A stretch of DNA of 64,000 bases from Gigaspora rosea (GCA_003550325.1 QKWP01001907.1:1-64000), one strand, 5' to 3'. Positions 36,138-49,588 are shown, counted from the first letter of the stretch. Notes: a model not told the origin generated them from the sequence alone. Made by a program: numbers and translations.

Positions 36138-36975
36138 ATACTTTTTAAATTAAGCACCCTATTTTTTGGCATGTAATATAGACTCATCATAATGCAGGAC
36201 AACATTTGCATAATGCAGGCCTAGGTACTTATTTTCAGGGTAATTAATATTAGAAGTATACTGTAATACAGTATATAGTAATTGACAATGGATTTGCTAT
36301 TCAGATGCTCTTTTTTCATTCTTCTCAATTCTTATGTCAAATTGCTGTATTGATAACAAAATTCAAGATTATATTATTCACCAAAATTACTATCTTCAGA
36401 TTGATTTTGATGTTCACATAATGATTAACAGAAATTGGCTAATATAAAACATGATTGGAAATTATATTTATTTTAAAAAACAGAAAAGTTTTTTTGCAAT
36501 TTTACTATATCTAGCCTTGACTTATCCACTCACCAAATATAGTATGCCTCTTCGATACGGTTGTCTGGTTTTGTTGGATTTGTTTGTGTGTTGTTTTAAG
36601 TTGTTTCGGAATCCCAGTGTCTATATGAAATCACAAAATGAAGCTTCTAATCACGTTATATATTGGCCAATTTCTGTCGATCATCAAGTGAACATCAAAA
36701 TCAATTTAAATCTGCTGAAGGTGGTAATTCTGGCAGACAATGTAGCCTTGAATTCTGTTATCAATACAGAAATATGGCATAAGAATTGAGAAGAATGAAA
36801 GAATAGCAACTGAATGGTAAGTCCATTGTCAATTAATATATATTACCGTATCTTTCCGAAATTAATCACCCCCAAAAATCAGCACCCCTGGCCCGCATTA
36901 TGTCAGTTTTGGCCGGCATTATGATAATGACCTTCATTACGTGTCAAAATAGGGGTGCTTAATTTCGAAAGTATA
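36138..36975. mobile_element. Long-arm foldback element, ~840 bp
   Basis: Arms of about 300 bp (36138-36440 and 36655-36975) are imperfect reverse complements. Paired landmarks include AAATTAAGCACCC, ATAATGC, TAATTGACAATGGA, CATTCTTCTCAATTCTTATG and GATTTTGATGTTCAC. The unpaired centre matches 21355-21485. Foldback elements of this kind are usually mobilised by a transposase from elsewhere. No protein was recognised inside. Confidence 0.8.
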
Positions 36976-37144
36976 AGGTATTATATTTTCTTATGATATG
37001 ATGATGAAATAACAGTAATTTTGAAATTTTAAGATTCAGAGTATCCAGATGTCGTTATAAAAAAGCTCATCAAAAGAAGGACGGCTCTACTTTTATATTT
37101 TATTAGTCAAATTAATTTCGTCAGGAGTTTCGTCAATCGTCAGT

Positions 37145-38425
37145 TAGAGATGGGTTTCATGCGTGCGCATGATTCCTCAATCATGCGCATGAATGCGCAT
37201 TAATGCGCATGTTTCCGAATCATGCGCATTTTATCCCATCAAAATTTTATATAGAAAAATTAAATATAAAATAAGTATAATTAACATTCTAATCTATCTA
37301 TATATTTCAATTCTGGGTCTGCTCGATTTATATTTTTGATTGGTCGTATCCGAAAAATGTGACCTAAATGCAGGAAAACTAACAGAAATATGTAAGATGA
37401 TTATGACTATTATCATGGTCGAGTAATTATTATAACTTTCGAGTAATTTTTATATCATTTTTTAATGCCCTTATTAACGCCCTTAAACTACACAAAATCG
37501 TGAACGTGAATTTTCCAAATTTACTTTTGTTGTTTGATTGCCTAATATTATTTTGGGCTAAAATAGTTCACGAATTTGAAAACATTTTGTATAATGGTCT
37601 CAAGTTCAAGAATAAGTGCAAGTGCAAGAATACAATTGCTCCGCTATAGATAAATCATATGATTAATACATAAAATTTACAAATTTACAATTGTTTAAGA
37701 AATTTTAAGGCCGATAGAAGGCCTTTATTTACTGTGTGAGGGATCTATTTAAGAATATTAAGTTCTCTGTTTAACTGATGTGCGACTAAAATCATAATGT
37801 TAAAATTAACAAACTTTTTATAGTTAGCTTATACTGATTCAAACTAACACACTATATATGGTATAGCGAACGAATTTTGTAATAGAATTTTTATAAAAAT
37901 TTATGATAAAAATCACAATAATTCTAATAAAAACTGACTCAACTATACTGAAATAGAGTGTGAATTCTGTGGCAGAATTTATAATAACATAATTTTAATG
38001 TCAATCTTAACCATATACTGTAGTTAATAGAATAGTATGTTCAGTAACTGAATTTTTTTGTGACGATTCAATGCAAACTAACTCAGCATATTTGTGAAAA
38101 TTATATAATGCGAATTTACAGATTTTAACTAAGATTCTAAAGTTTTATACAAAGCTCCCGTGGCAGAGCCACGGGGTCAGGTGTCAAATTATATAAGATA
38201 AGCAACGATGAAGTTTACAATTAGCAAATTTGTATAAATTTATATATATAGGCAAAATCTGATTAAGAATCAATATGTAGTATCTTTATTTAGATATATT
38301 ATCAATTATAAAGATAAAAATTAAAAAATTTTTATCATGCGGTATCAAGCGCATTTTATATATCATGCGCATTAATGCGCATTCATGCGCATTTTATTAT
38401 AAAATGTGCATTTTTCCCATCTCTA
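37145..38425. mobile_element. 1.28-kb non-autonomous hAT element with ATGCGCAT arrays
   Basis: The ends TAGAGATGGG and CCCATCTCTA are inverted repeats. The flanking 8 bases are TCGTCAGT (37137-37144) and TCGTCAAT (38426-38433), a 7/8 target duplication. Both subterminal zones hold runs of ATGCGCAT (37160-37230 and 38340-38410), likely transposase-binding sites by analogy with known hAT subterminal repeats. The interior near 38153-38171 has a CCCGTGGC hairpin resembling a Helitron end but lacks CTAG. No coding region was recognised. Confidence 0.85.
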
Positions 38426-38530
38426 TCGTCAATAGTTTCGTCAATCGCATGAGTTTCGTCAATCGTCAGGAGTTTCGTCAATCGTCAGTAGATTCGTCAA
38501 TCGTCAGGGTTTCATCAGACGAGACCATTG
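38426..38530. repeat. Minisatellite AGTTTCGTCAATCGTCAGG
   Basis: Four to five degenerate ~20-bp units. Part of the array also lies at 37118-37144, on the other side of the hAT element, so the transposon inserted into the array. Because neighbouring units repeat the flanking bases, the 8-bp duplication of that hAT element is less decisive than elsewhere. Confidence 0.8.
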
Positions 38531-38579
38531 ACCAAACCATTTCGTCACTGCGAAAATAGTTCGTCAGGCAACATTACTT

Positions 38580-41500
38580 TGGACCCTTATTTGTAATTAT
38601 TTTCATTTTTCGGACTCTTAAATAAAAATTAACTTTTTGCGGCTTGACGTACATATATGTATAATAAATATAAGCAGGTTTTTATACTATTTACACATAT
38701 GTAGCACATAATTGATGGTATAGTTCGTGTTAGGATTAGGATTAGGGCATAGATTTATATGAAAGATCTGCTTGTTGATCTGATCAACTATCATACAAAA
38801 GAGAATAATAAACACTTATCATCATACGTTACTAAACTTATTTATCCGACTATACTACTTTATATAAAACTTGACCAGATCCGCGTGTAAAATACCTACC
38901 TAAAATCTATACCATACTAATTTGCTATAATATTATATAGCACTGAATTAGTATGTTGTTGACATTTATACAAGGAGGACTTTACATCTGCATACCATAA
39001 AGTTTTGGTCATTCATACTATATTGCTTGATGTAATTTAGCCATCCACCCATACCGCTGTAATCCTTTCTATACCATACGATTCTACTCTATTGATCTGT
39101 TGTAAACATTTAGAAAATATGTGTAACATGCATTTTGACCATTTCAATTACTTATGGTTCTAATAAAAATCAATTGGTGCCTTTTGTTTTTTTTTTATCA
39201 AGAGATCGCCACAAATTGCTTGCATAAACTCTCAGCATTAGTGTTACAATTTAAAGTCAACAAACAACACTTATCTTGTTACACAAATCGATTCGCTAAA
39301 CCAAGATTGATCAACTCACTGCATTAGTGAGACACTTTATCTTGTTACACAAATCGATCCCACTAAATGAAGATTGGAGATATATACATAAAGTTTTGAA
39401 TTTGGTTATGTTATTTCAAAATGCCTATCTGCAGATCGGTCTAACGCTAAACTCAAAATGTTCAACAGGTGTGATCGACAAGATTAAAAGAATTTTTTTC
39501 TACTTCATGGTTTAGCCTATAATCCCAGAATAATTTGCTGATTTTGCTTTGTATTCCCTTCATATGCATTGGCCAACAAGATGTAAGATTTTGCGGAAGG
39601 GGCTCACTTAAAATACTCTACTAACCATATACTCATATGCACTCATTCCTGATATAAACTATCATGCGTAGTGGTGCTTAAAAGATCCACTAGTTCACAA
39701 AATTTATTAGATATATATATGGTTTACATATCGGCTGATTTGATTTTTTTGGCCAGTTTTGGATGAAAAGTTACATGAAACTTTTCCTCTTAAGTAACAT
39801 TGAAAAAGTAATAAGCGATGAACTTATACAACTAATCAAAGAAATTTTTTTAACACCTAGACAAGATAAAAAAAAAGTTTGATAAAACAGTTAAGCTGTA
39901 GAAAGAAGTACTTTTATTATTTGTTAACATATTCGGGTGTTTTAGGATTGGTTCGTCATAGCTTGATTGGTTGGTAATTGTTAAGGGAGAAATCGGAAGC
40001 TTTTTAACTTACTTTTGACCTATAATGAAATATATAAATTTTGTAATTTTCTACATATTTAATTAAGAGCCTAAGTTAATTAAAAAAGCCTTTTAAGCAT
40101 AAAATTTTTTGATAATCCTCAGTTATGATTTAGTTGATAGCATATTTATATAATTATACTTTTTTTTTTTGTAAGTTTAAAAAATCATATGCAACTGAAG
40201 ATAAATCAGAGAGTAAAAGTGCCTATTTGTTAACTCAAAATCCAACCACAAATGAATATATGTTGGTGTTTGATATCTGATATATTGAACTAAAATACGC
40301 ATTTAATTTAAAATAAATTAATCGTGGCTCACTAATATAAACTTTAATATGTGTGATATTAGTATCTTGAGAGCATGACTTGTAACTAGGGGTATAACAC
40401 ATCGCTAGTTTGAGTGTAAATAAGGATGCCGATGATTGTATTGAAGAATTTCCATTTAACGCTACAAACTTAATAAAATTAAATAACATTCAAAGGCATA
40501 ATGATGTCATGATGAACTTTGACAATGAGATTTACATTAGTATATGACATTTAAATGAAGACCCAAATGAATATAAATGTAGATATATGCATAAATAGTC
40601 ATACACAACATTATGCATAATAGCGCAAATTTGTTTCATTTAAGAACATATATTTTATAAGTTTAAAGAGATATGTTATTTGAGCTTTCGAAAAAAGTAT
40701 CACAAAAATGCATAAAAAGTTTTTTAAATCGTTTCAATTCTACATTGAATATATTATACAAGATATATGAACAAGCAAAACGTAAATTTTTTTTGGTAGA
40801 ATAAAATTATAATTGTTAAACAAACAACATATGTTATTAGCTAATCAAATGATGTAAAGATAATCTCACCCAAATTCCAAATCCAATCCTATAAAACCCT
40901 AATCAAAATTCCGGACCTTAATGACTTTGCCAGCAAGTCAATACTTATTATGGTCCAGTGCAGTAATGTTGATGCATCAGCCTTTAAATTTATATTTATA
41001 AATAAAATAATTATAAAGTTTGGTGTATCAACTTTTTGGCACCTGATCATAGAATATTATAACCTTTATATCAAAGAATATATTACTTGATTTTTTTTTT
41101 CTCTTACACATGCATTACGCATTATCTCTCGGGGTGATGCTAAATCGGATGATACTGAAATTCACGTAATCACATGATGATCTTCCGCATCCTAGTTGCT
41201 GTTGGCGTTAGTGTTAAGGTTTGAGTATGTTTTTGTTTGATTTCGCGTAGGTTACAATTGATTCCACTAGGGTAATTAAAATCTGGTTACGCCCAAATCA
41301 TAACACTAACACTAACAGTGAAATTTATTAGGTCATGACGCCAGTGTAACTATTAAGGAGGGAGAGTGACTCTAATAGTTACTAGGAGATAAGTTTCTGA
41401 TTTACTCGAATAAAGGGCTCCTCAGCACTACACTAGCTTACTTCTTTTATTTTTCTTTAAGTAAAATCGAAGGGAACTTCTCTACATGTATCTTTTTTTA

Positions 41501-41833
41501 TTGAAGTTAAATTCATTCGTTTATATACATTGGAATGTAATATATGACACGTTAATGTGTTATCTGGCACATTAACGTGCTATCTAACACGCTTCTTGTT
41601 ATTCAACAATGGTACTACTAAGCCTAACACATTGAAGTGCTATCTAGAATATTCATAATTCTTAACCCTTAACACGCATACATTATAACACGTTAACGTG
41701 TTACCGTATATAAGCGCGAAGGGGCGTTAACCGAATTTTGGCCTGAATAAGGTTAATTTAGGCCGAACTTCGAAATTACACTCCTGCGCGTTATTCGTGC
41801 TTATACGGTATGAAGCATTTACAAAAGGGGCGA
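38580..41833. other. 3.2-kb gene-free region
   Basis: No gene supported. A direct repeat CTTATCTTGTTACACAAATCGAT occurs near 39270 and 39336 (one base differs). GTTGATGCATCA and TGGTGTATCAAC near 40968 and 41021 can pair as a hairpin. 41550-41710 carries several AACACGTTAACGTGTT-type palindromic fragments. 41130-41290 is the copy of the dispersed repeat mentioned at 32530. Confidence 0.45.
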
Positions 41834-42032
41834 TTAGGCCATGCAAGTTAATTTTTTTCGTTTTGCATTACCCACCGACCCATTTTTTCAATTTTTCAAA
41901 TTTTTTTGCTATTTAATTTTTTCCATAAAAGTTTTCCGAAATTGTCCGATATGACCGATAAAAAAATCTGACTACCAACCCCAATTTTTTGATTCCGTGT
42001 TATGCAAAGCGTAAATTAACTTCGCGGCCTTA
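41834..42032. mobile_element. MITE of the TAAGGCCATGCAAAGTTAAT family
   Basis: The left end TTAGGCCATGCAAGTTAATT and right end (complement of TAAGGCCGCGAAGTTAATTT) are followed inside by GTTTTGCATTAC and GTTATGCAAAGC. GAT flanks both sides, a possible 3-bp duplication. A further right end of the same family lies at about 42180-42212. Many copies occur in 52597-54065. Confidence 0.7.
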
Positions 42033-42063
42033 GATACAACATAAGACTACTAATTTATAACAG

Positions 42064-42064
<1 letters not shown>

Positions 42065-42138
<74 letters not shown>
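42065..42138. repeat. (AAT)n microsatellite
   Basis: About 24 uninterrupted AAT/TAA units between two MITE ends of the TAAGGCC family. Length is likely to vary between isolates. Confidence 0.95.
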
Positions 42139-42326
42139 TATAATAAAAAAAAAATCCGTCCGAATTTTGAAACCATGTAATGCAAAACGAAAAATTAACT
42201 TTGTGTGGCCTTATATGTTAAAGTTTCTATCTTGGATTTTGACAAACATTTAATGAATTATACAAAAATAGAAATGAAAGTTATTTATACTAAATAAAGA
42301 AGATCTATATACAAATGTGGTATTTA

Positions 42327-42603
42327 CTAATTTCCCCCACAGTTTTGATTGGTTGGGATTATTTGTGCCAATTTACATGTCACTTTCTAAATAAAATGTG
42401 ACACCTCAATTAGTATTTGGGGTTAAGGAGGTTAGTAGGTGACATGCCTGCAAGGAATTCTTTTATTTTTTGTTAGTGCATAAAAGGTGTTTTCTTATGC
42501 GAAGTGTGACTTTTCAAAAAAAAAGTGTTTGTTGTTTTGATCGTCACATTACACCTGATCTTGCATCCTTATTGGCCAATATCAAACCTGTGGGAGAAAT
42601 TAG
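42327..42603. mobile_element. 277-bp mariner-type MITE
   Basis: The end CTAATTTCCCCCACAGTTTT and its near complement (CTGTGGGAGAAATTAG) are flanked by TA (42325-42326, 42604-42605). The inverted repeats match at about 15 of 16 positions, then loosely. It encodes nothing. The superfamily is inferred from the TA duplication. Confidence 0.8.
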
Positions 42604-43315
42604 TATGTAGGGGCAAAACTAATTTACAAATTCGAATTTGTGACACTAGGGTTCTATAACAGATAATGATTAGATCACGTAAATTTCAGCACAATCCGAT
42701 TTCAGACATAATCTAATTTAAGAATTTGACTTCTGATTAATGTTATAAACGGTCTAGATTTTTACTTTTTTACTTGTGAAATGTTACGATTTCTAAAGCT
42801 GCATAAATTAAATGTTTAATTCAACCGACATTAAAATAATTTTGACCCATGATTAAATATAACCCCTAGCATATAATTAGATACTATTTATTGAACAGTA
42901 TCAATATACTAGACTAGGCTTTGCTTTATTTATTTTGTAACTCAAAAGTGATTAATAAATTTTCAGAAAGCACAATAGATATATTTTTTATTTAATATAT
43001 ACTTACGTACGTACATGCATACATAAATTTATTATTATGTAATATTATAATTATTCACTATACATATCTATGTATATATAAATTACGTTACTATCTCGAC
43101 ATAAAAGTCTGAAGCTTTTCCTTTTTTATTTATTTATTTTATTTGCAGAGATTAGTCATTTTCAGAGAATTAACAATAATAATTATTATTTAAATAATTA
43201 GCGTTAGCTCATGTATACACGTCATCTTTAAAAGCAAATAACTATTGAACCAGTTCTTTCATGATCATTATTTAAATCCACTCTTCGATAACTTTGTCAT
43301 TCATTACTAATCTAG
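42604..43315 (+). other. Upstream region of the histidine kinase gene
   Basis: AT-rich, with ACGTACGTACATGCATACAT simple repeats at 43005-43030. No defined promoter element could be assigned. Confidence 0.35.
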
Positions 43316-46300
43316 ATGTCACTACCTTCAACTTATAACGGTAATTATACCGAGAGCGAAGAATCAACTATTGTCTATAATTATGACTGGTCGAAGACTT
43401 CACTTGGTTCTATGGATACATGGGATCCCATAATTAAAAATGCTGTGGTAATTTGTAATTATATATGCTATTTAAAAAAAAAAAGATCGAGAACATTTTC
43501 AACAAAAATCATAAAATTACGTATGTCAATCCAGAACTTGTGTCTTCAATCTGTATTTCCTATTGGCCTCTTCCTCGGTCCTGAATGGATCGTGATATAT
43601 AATAAAGGTAACCAAGTTTAGGAATTCACATCTGAATAAAATTTATAAAATTTGAATTTGATTTAACTTTAAATAACTAATTATATTCTTTCATAATATA
43701 GCGTTTCGTCCACTGATTATAGAGAAAAATTCATTTGGTTACTTATTATCATTTTGTGTCTTTATTTGACAGTAATAAACTTTTCAACTTAACAATCTTT
43801 TTTAATATTAAATAGTAATTGGGAAATCAATTAAAGGATCTGTGAGTGTAAGTGATTATCTTATCTCACTATTTGAAAAGTAAGTTGAGTAATAATTTAA
43901 AAAAAAAATCATTCGCGTTATTTCATGTTGTCATATTATCTAAAATTTTCTTTTATGTATAGTGTAAGAACAACAGGAAAGGGCATATTTCAAAATGACC
44001 AATTTTTCGAATTACAATGTGATGGCTATAAAACAGAGATGTACTATAGTTATACATTTAGTCCAATTCTCAAATCAGATGGCACATTCTTTGGTATAAT
44101 TTGCTTAGCACAAAATACTGCACAAAGAGTTGTGAATGCTCGAAGATTAAAAACAATTAGCGAATTTGGTCATTGGACTTCTGGTTAGTACTTAAAGCAT
44201 AAATATATTATAATATCATTATTATTATAGGATTTTATCTTTTAACGTAACTTTCGTTGCCAATATTTCTTAAAGAGATTGATTCTTTAGAAAGTGCCTG
44301 TAATATTATGAAGAAAATATTAAAGGATAATAATGTTGATATTCCATATGCTTTAGTTTATTTTATCGAGCACAAATTAAATATTAGTTCTGAATATCTG
44401 ACTGCTCATCTAAAAGCCACAACTTTTGATGAAGATGGTAAAAAAGAAAGACATTTTCCCGATTATTTTCCAGAAACTCACGAAATAATTGATTTATCCC
44501 AAGACATTGACAAAAACTATGGAACATATGTTGAACTAAAACGAGAGTCATCAACTTATTCATTCTTAACATGTAAATCTTGGCCAATACATCTTTTAAT
44601 GAAGGAAGGCGGTCAAGTAAAAGTTCTCTTAAAAGACGAATCTCAGGCTGTACTCTTGTTAACAAAGATTCCATTTAGCGATGGGAGAGCCTTATCGGTG
44701 ATATTTATTTATGGTATTAATCGTCTCTGCGTACTTGATGAAGAATACATGAAATTTTTACATGTATGCAAAATTTCTTTTTTTTTTTATTATGAATTAA
44801 CCTTTAATTTCATAATACTTATTAGAAAATAATTTGAATACATTATAATCTGCTAGTTAGTCACAAATCAAATGAATTCATTTTTATTTCATGGGAGGTC
44901 AATAGAAGAGGAAAAAATGCGATCTAAAATATTAGCAGATTTAAACCATCAGAAAGTTACGTTTTTTCAAGGCATTAGTCATGAATTAAAAAGTACTATG
45001 TTCATAAAAATATTCTGTTGGAAATGTTTTTGGACCTGCATTACAAAAATCATTCAAAATTTTTATTTAATTATTATCATTCTAGCACCATTAACTTTAA
45101 TGCTTTCACCACTTGACGATGTAATTAACACAAGTTTACCAGAAGCGCCAATAATGTCATATCTTCAAACTATAAAACGTAATACTTATCGATTACTTAA
45201 GCTTATTAAAATCTTGTTACAAGTAAGTTATGCATATTACGATTTATCTAATAATAAAGATATTTAGTTTCTTATTTAAGAAAATTATAAGTTTTCAAAC
45301 ATAGATGCTAATCAATTTGAAGCACAATATCGTGAAACAAACATAGCTAAATTTACTAGAGAATCAGCTTCAGACTTTAAATCTATGGCAAAAACGTTAG
45401 GTTTAAATTATATTATCGATATTCCAGATCCAGATGAATTTAATCGGGCTGTAGGCGATAAAGTTTATTTAGATCATAACATGTATGAAACAATTGTATT
45501 TAATCTTTGTAAGCATATTTAAAAAAAAAACTTTTTTTCCAAAAATTCATTCATTAAAACGTATAAAACTTATTGAATTAATATATTTTTGTTAAAGGTT
45601 CGAATGCATTAAAACATACTTGGAAAGGATGTATTACCATTCGTTTATATCTTGACTACAAAGATAAGAAAAAGATGGTAGTTCTCGAAGTTTCTGATAC
45701 AGGTTAATAAGTATTTCTTTATTAAATTTATTACTCTTGATTACAATTTGAAAATATATTATTTTTATAAATTTACTCTATATTAATCTTATTTTTGGAT
45801 TAATTGGGTTAATTCAGGAGTTGGTATACCGGAAGTTGCACTTCCAGATATATTTCGGCGTTTTTATCGTGTAGAATCTCAAAGTTCACGTAGTCAGGAA
45901 GGGACCGGAATAGGGCTTGCTCTCGTCAAAGAACTTATTACACAACATGGTGGAGATATCACTGTAGCTTCTAAAGTAAATCAGGGAACGACATTTAAAT
46001 GTTGGTTTCTAATAGGATATGAACACTTGCCAAAAAATCAAATACGGTTTAATAACGTTGAAAATCCATTGAGTAACGATCAGGACATCAATCGACAGCT
46101 TTATTTAGAAGAAAGTTCTCAATGGACAAAAGATAATATCTATGAAGCCAAAGATGACATAGTAGACAATGGTGAAACTTTAAAAAAAGAGATCACATAC
46201 ACAGAAAACCCTGTTACTGGGCAAAAACATCGAGTTTTAATTGTTGATAATTGTAATGATATGCGGTAATTTCTTTCGATTTAATTCAGACATTTTATCG

Positions 46301-48895
46301 TTATCTGATAAATTGTTTCTTACCATTTGTTAAATTTATAGAGATTATCTGGCAGTATTATTAAAAGAATTTGAAATATTCCTTGCTTGTGATGGCCAAG
46401 ATGCTTTAAGAGTTTTAAAAAAACTTAACAAATTACCTGAATTAATTCTTAGCGGCAAGTAATTATATATAATTTATAATACTGTATTTAGATTTAATAT
46501 CTTTAATGAAAAAATTTACAAAATTTAAAATTTATAGATATCGAGATGCCAAATATGAATGGATACGAATTATTAGATGTATTAAGATCTAATACAGAGA
46601 CTCAACTGATTCCCATAATCTTATTATCTGCAAAAAGTGACGAAGATTCTAAAATTAAAGGTAATTTAAACTATGAAATTAATAATATTTTTTTCTATCA
46701 ATTTTCATCTTTAATATATATGTATAATACTTTTAGGTCTGGATAAAGGAGCAGATGATTATTTAATAAAACCATTTTCTACTCAAGAATTAATTACTCG
46801 AGTTCGTGTTAATATTGAGTTATCACTTCTTCGTCATAAAATAATATTTCAACAATATAAGGAAGAAGAAACAAAGCAGTTACTGCTTTCAATATCAACA
46901 AAAATGTTTTCTGGATTAAATATGAAAGAAACATTGCAATATGCTGTTGAAGAAATCAATAAAAGATTACCATGTAAAAGAATTTTTATTACTTCAAATG
47001 AACAAATTGGTTTTAATAGTAGTAAAATAATCGCCTTATATGAAAACTCTGAAAACTCATCCATGGAAATTTGTGATTATGAGAATAAATCACAAATATT
47101 TATGAATTCACAAGAATTTTTAAAAAATAATTTAAGAATACAAGTTTATTCGGATGTCTATAGCGATGATGTTTGTGAAAATGTATCTATATTATCGGCA
47201 GAATTAAGGTTAAATAATAATCTTTGGGGATGGATGAAAATATATAGATCTCCAAATTCTATTTGGCTCGATTCAGAGATAGAATTTTTACACCAAATAT
47301 TGAATCAAGTATGTTTAACCATAACTTATATAAGTATATTAGAAGAAAATATTGCAAAAGAAATTCAAATAAAAGCCGCTGAAGTTGCAAGTACAACTAA
47401 GAGTCAAATATTGGCAAATACTTCTCATGGTATATATCACTTTAGTTAATTACTTTTAAAAAATTTTTATCATGCTAATTAATTTTAATCACATAGAATT
47501 AAGAACACCATTAGGTGCGATAATAGGTATCCTTTCTTCTTTAGAGGATACTAATTTAACCTCTGATCAAGAGAATATGATCAATATCATGAAACATTCC
47601 TCAGATATAGTTTTATCTATAGTAAATGATATTCTTGATGCTCAAAAATTAGAGGCACAAAAACTTACTCTAGTAAACAGAACATTTAATTTATTAGAAC
47701 TATTTGATAACGTGATTGAGATGTTTGGAGAAAAAGCCTGTGCTAAAAAGATCGAATTAATTATAGATTATGATGTAGATGAATTGCCGAGATATGTTAA
47801 AAGCGATCCTGAGAGGTGATTAAACTAATGCAACTTATAAAAGTCGTATTATTATAATTTATTACTAATCTTGTGTTAAATAGGCTGAAACAAATTTTAT
47901 CTCATCTTTTATCAAATTCGTAATTACATTATATATACTCATATATATTTATGTCTACTTTTATTATTCATAACATTCAAAGTAATAATTCATTCTTAAT
48001 TTTATAGAGTTAAATTTACTGAGAAAGGTGAAATCATACTGACAATTTCAATTCTATCACAAAATGTCCTTGATGAAGCCAACGTGGATCCGACTTCTGT
48101 CAAAAAAAAAGTGTTTCTTTTTGAATTATATGATACTGGTATTGGGTAAGCCACTTATGACTATAATAAGTTTGTTTTTGTTTTAATATGTTCAATATGT
48201 CATCTAATAATTTAATTAATAATAATAGCATGAGTCCTGAATATATACAACATGCTTGGGAAAGCTTTTCACAAGGTGACATGTCAATAACCAAGAAACA
48301 AGATGGCGTAGGACTTGGTCTCGCAATTTGCAAACATCTGATAGAAATGAACGGAGGAGAAATTAAGGCAGAAAGTCAATTGGGAAAAGGAAGTAAATTT
48401 TGGTTTACATGGAATGTAGAGTTATTATCACCAATGACATCATCCCCGTTATTAAAGGCACGATTTAATGAAAAAATAGGCTATACATTACCTAATATAA
48501 TAAGAAAAAAACGAATACTAATAATTCATCCAGTCGAAAGTATGAGAAATTCAATATCGAAATATTTTAAAAATGCAGAAAAAGTTGATGCTTTTGATAT
48601 TTTTGATAAAGGCATTAAAGCTGCACGAACATATAAAGAATTGTATAATCAATCAGCTTATGATCTAGCATTCATCAACCTTTATGAAAATAATAAAGAG
48701 GAAGTCATGAAAATAGCATTAGAATTAAGAAAGTTAGACATGAATAGTAATAACTTAGTAATAATCTTTATAGTATTTCCGACTAATGAAGAAATTGCGT
48801 TAGCAAAAAGATTTATAAGAAAAATTGGAGGAACTACTTCCGTTATTTATACTCCAATTACATGGAAAAAATTAATTAAGCAATTTATAGATTAA
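43316..48895 (+). CDS. Hybrid histidine kinase with two kinase cores, 18 exons
   Basis: Predicted 1381-aa sensor kinase. Exons: 43316-43447, 43535-43607, 43702-43737, 43816-43879, 43963-44183, 44276-44763, 44857-44992, 45086-45222, 45292-45508, 45598-45702, 45818-46265, 46342-46454, 46538-46660, 46737-47429, 47497-47815, 47884-47919, 48008-48145, 48229-48895; all phases agree. Order: PAS-like sensor ([16 protein letters not shown]); GAF-like region; HisKA 1 (SHELKTPLTLM); HATPase 1 (N box [26 protein letters not shown]); receiver ([26 protein letters not shown]); GAF-like region; HisKA 2 (SHELRTPLG); HATPase 2 ([21 protein letters not shown]); C-terminal receiver-like domain lacking the phosphoacceptor Asp. 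The first receiver has VDNCND where VDDN is usual. There is no transmembrane segment, so it is probably cytosolic. It would start a phosphorelay through an HPt protein; the ligand is unknown. Exons 3 and 4 are the least certain. Confidence 0.92.
46455..46537 (+). other. GC-AG intron in the first receiver domain
   Basis: The exon ends CTTAGCG and the intron starts GCAAGT, ending TTTATAG. GC-AG is a rare but accepted spliceosomal class, and the remaining donor bases match consensus. Using it gives [13 protein letters not shown]; there is no GT donor here that keeps the frame. The intron interrupts the codon of the phosphoacceptor aspartate (G|AT). Confidence 0.85.
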
Positions 48896-49588
48896 ATGAA
48901 TTGATGAAAAAAAATTGCATCTAAATGACGTTATACAATCCAATATGCTTATCTCTTCTTAAGCTTTTATATGTAATATGCCTTATGCATTTAATTGGTA
49001 TAGTCAGGATGTCTAATAATATGGGATATTTGGAAAAGAACAATTTATTTTGGTTATTTGTAGAAATTGATAGTTTATTTTTGGTTATTTGGCAAAACAC
49101 TCAATTTATCAGTTAAATAAATTTTCACATTTTAAAATTCATTCACCAGGTAGGTTAAAATATTTGTTTAAAATTTTTGAATAGATCAAAAAATAAGGAT
49201 AATTGTTGTCATGTTTTAAAATTCTAATATATTTTAAAATAAAGATAAAATTTTTATTTTTCATGTTTTTAAAGTTTTTCTGGGACAAAATATTTAGAGA
49301 AGTTCATTGTATTTTAAGATTTTTGAATATTTTGCATTTTGAAATCCTTAGTTATGCAATAAAAACTTTTGCACTATTACTTGTTTACATGACAATATAT
49401 ATATATATATATGATAGGTACGTGAACTAATAAAATTTATTCAATTGCTATAGAAATCAAAGCATTTAAATCGATTAATAAACATTGGATTAATACTATA
49501 GATAAAATTATTAGATAAATTCATACGGGTATATATTAAGTATCCGTGCCATGCTGAATTAAAGTATAGGATCCTATAAAGTACCAAT
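48896..49588. other. Intergenic region after the kinase gene
   Basis: AT-rich, with no gene recognised. The last bases (AAAGTATAGGATCCTATAAA, then GTACCAAT) belong to the host array of AAGTACCCAAA-like units that continues at 55861. Confidence 0.45.

Noticed and set aside
38153-38171. Helitron 3' hairpin CCCGTGGC-AGA-GCCACGGG
   Set aside because: A strong hairpin, but no CTAG/CTRR end at the expected distance on either strand and no matching 5' terminus.
42065-42138. CRISPR-like or centromere-like array
   Set aside because: It is a plain AAT microsatellite without spacers.
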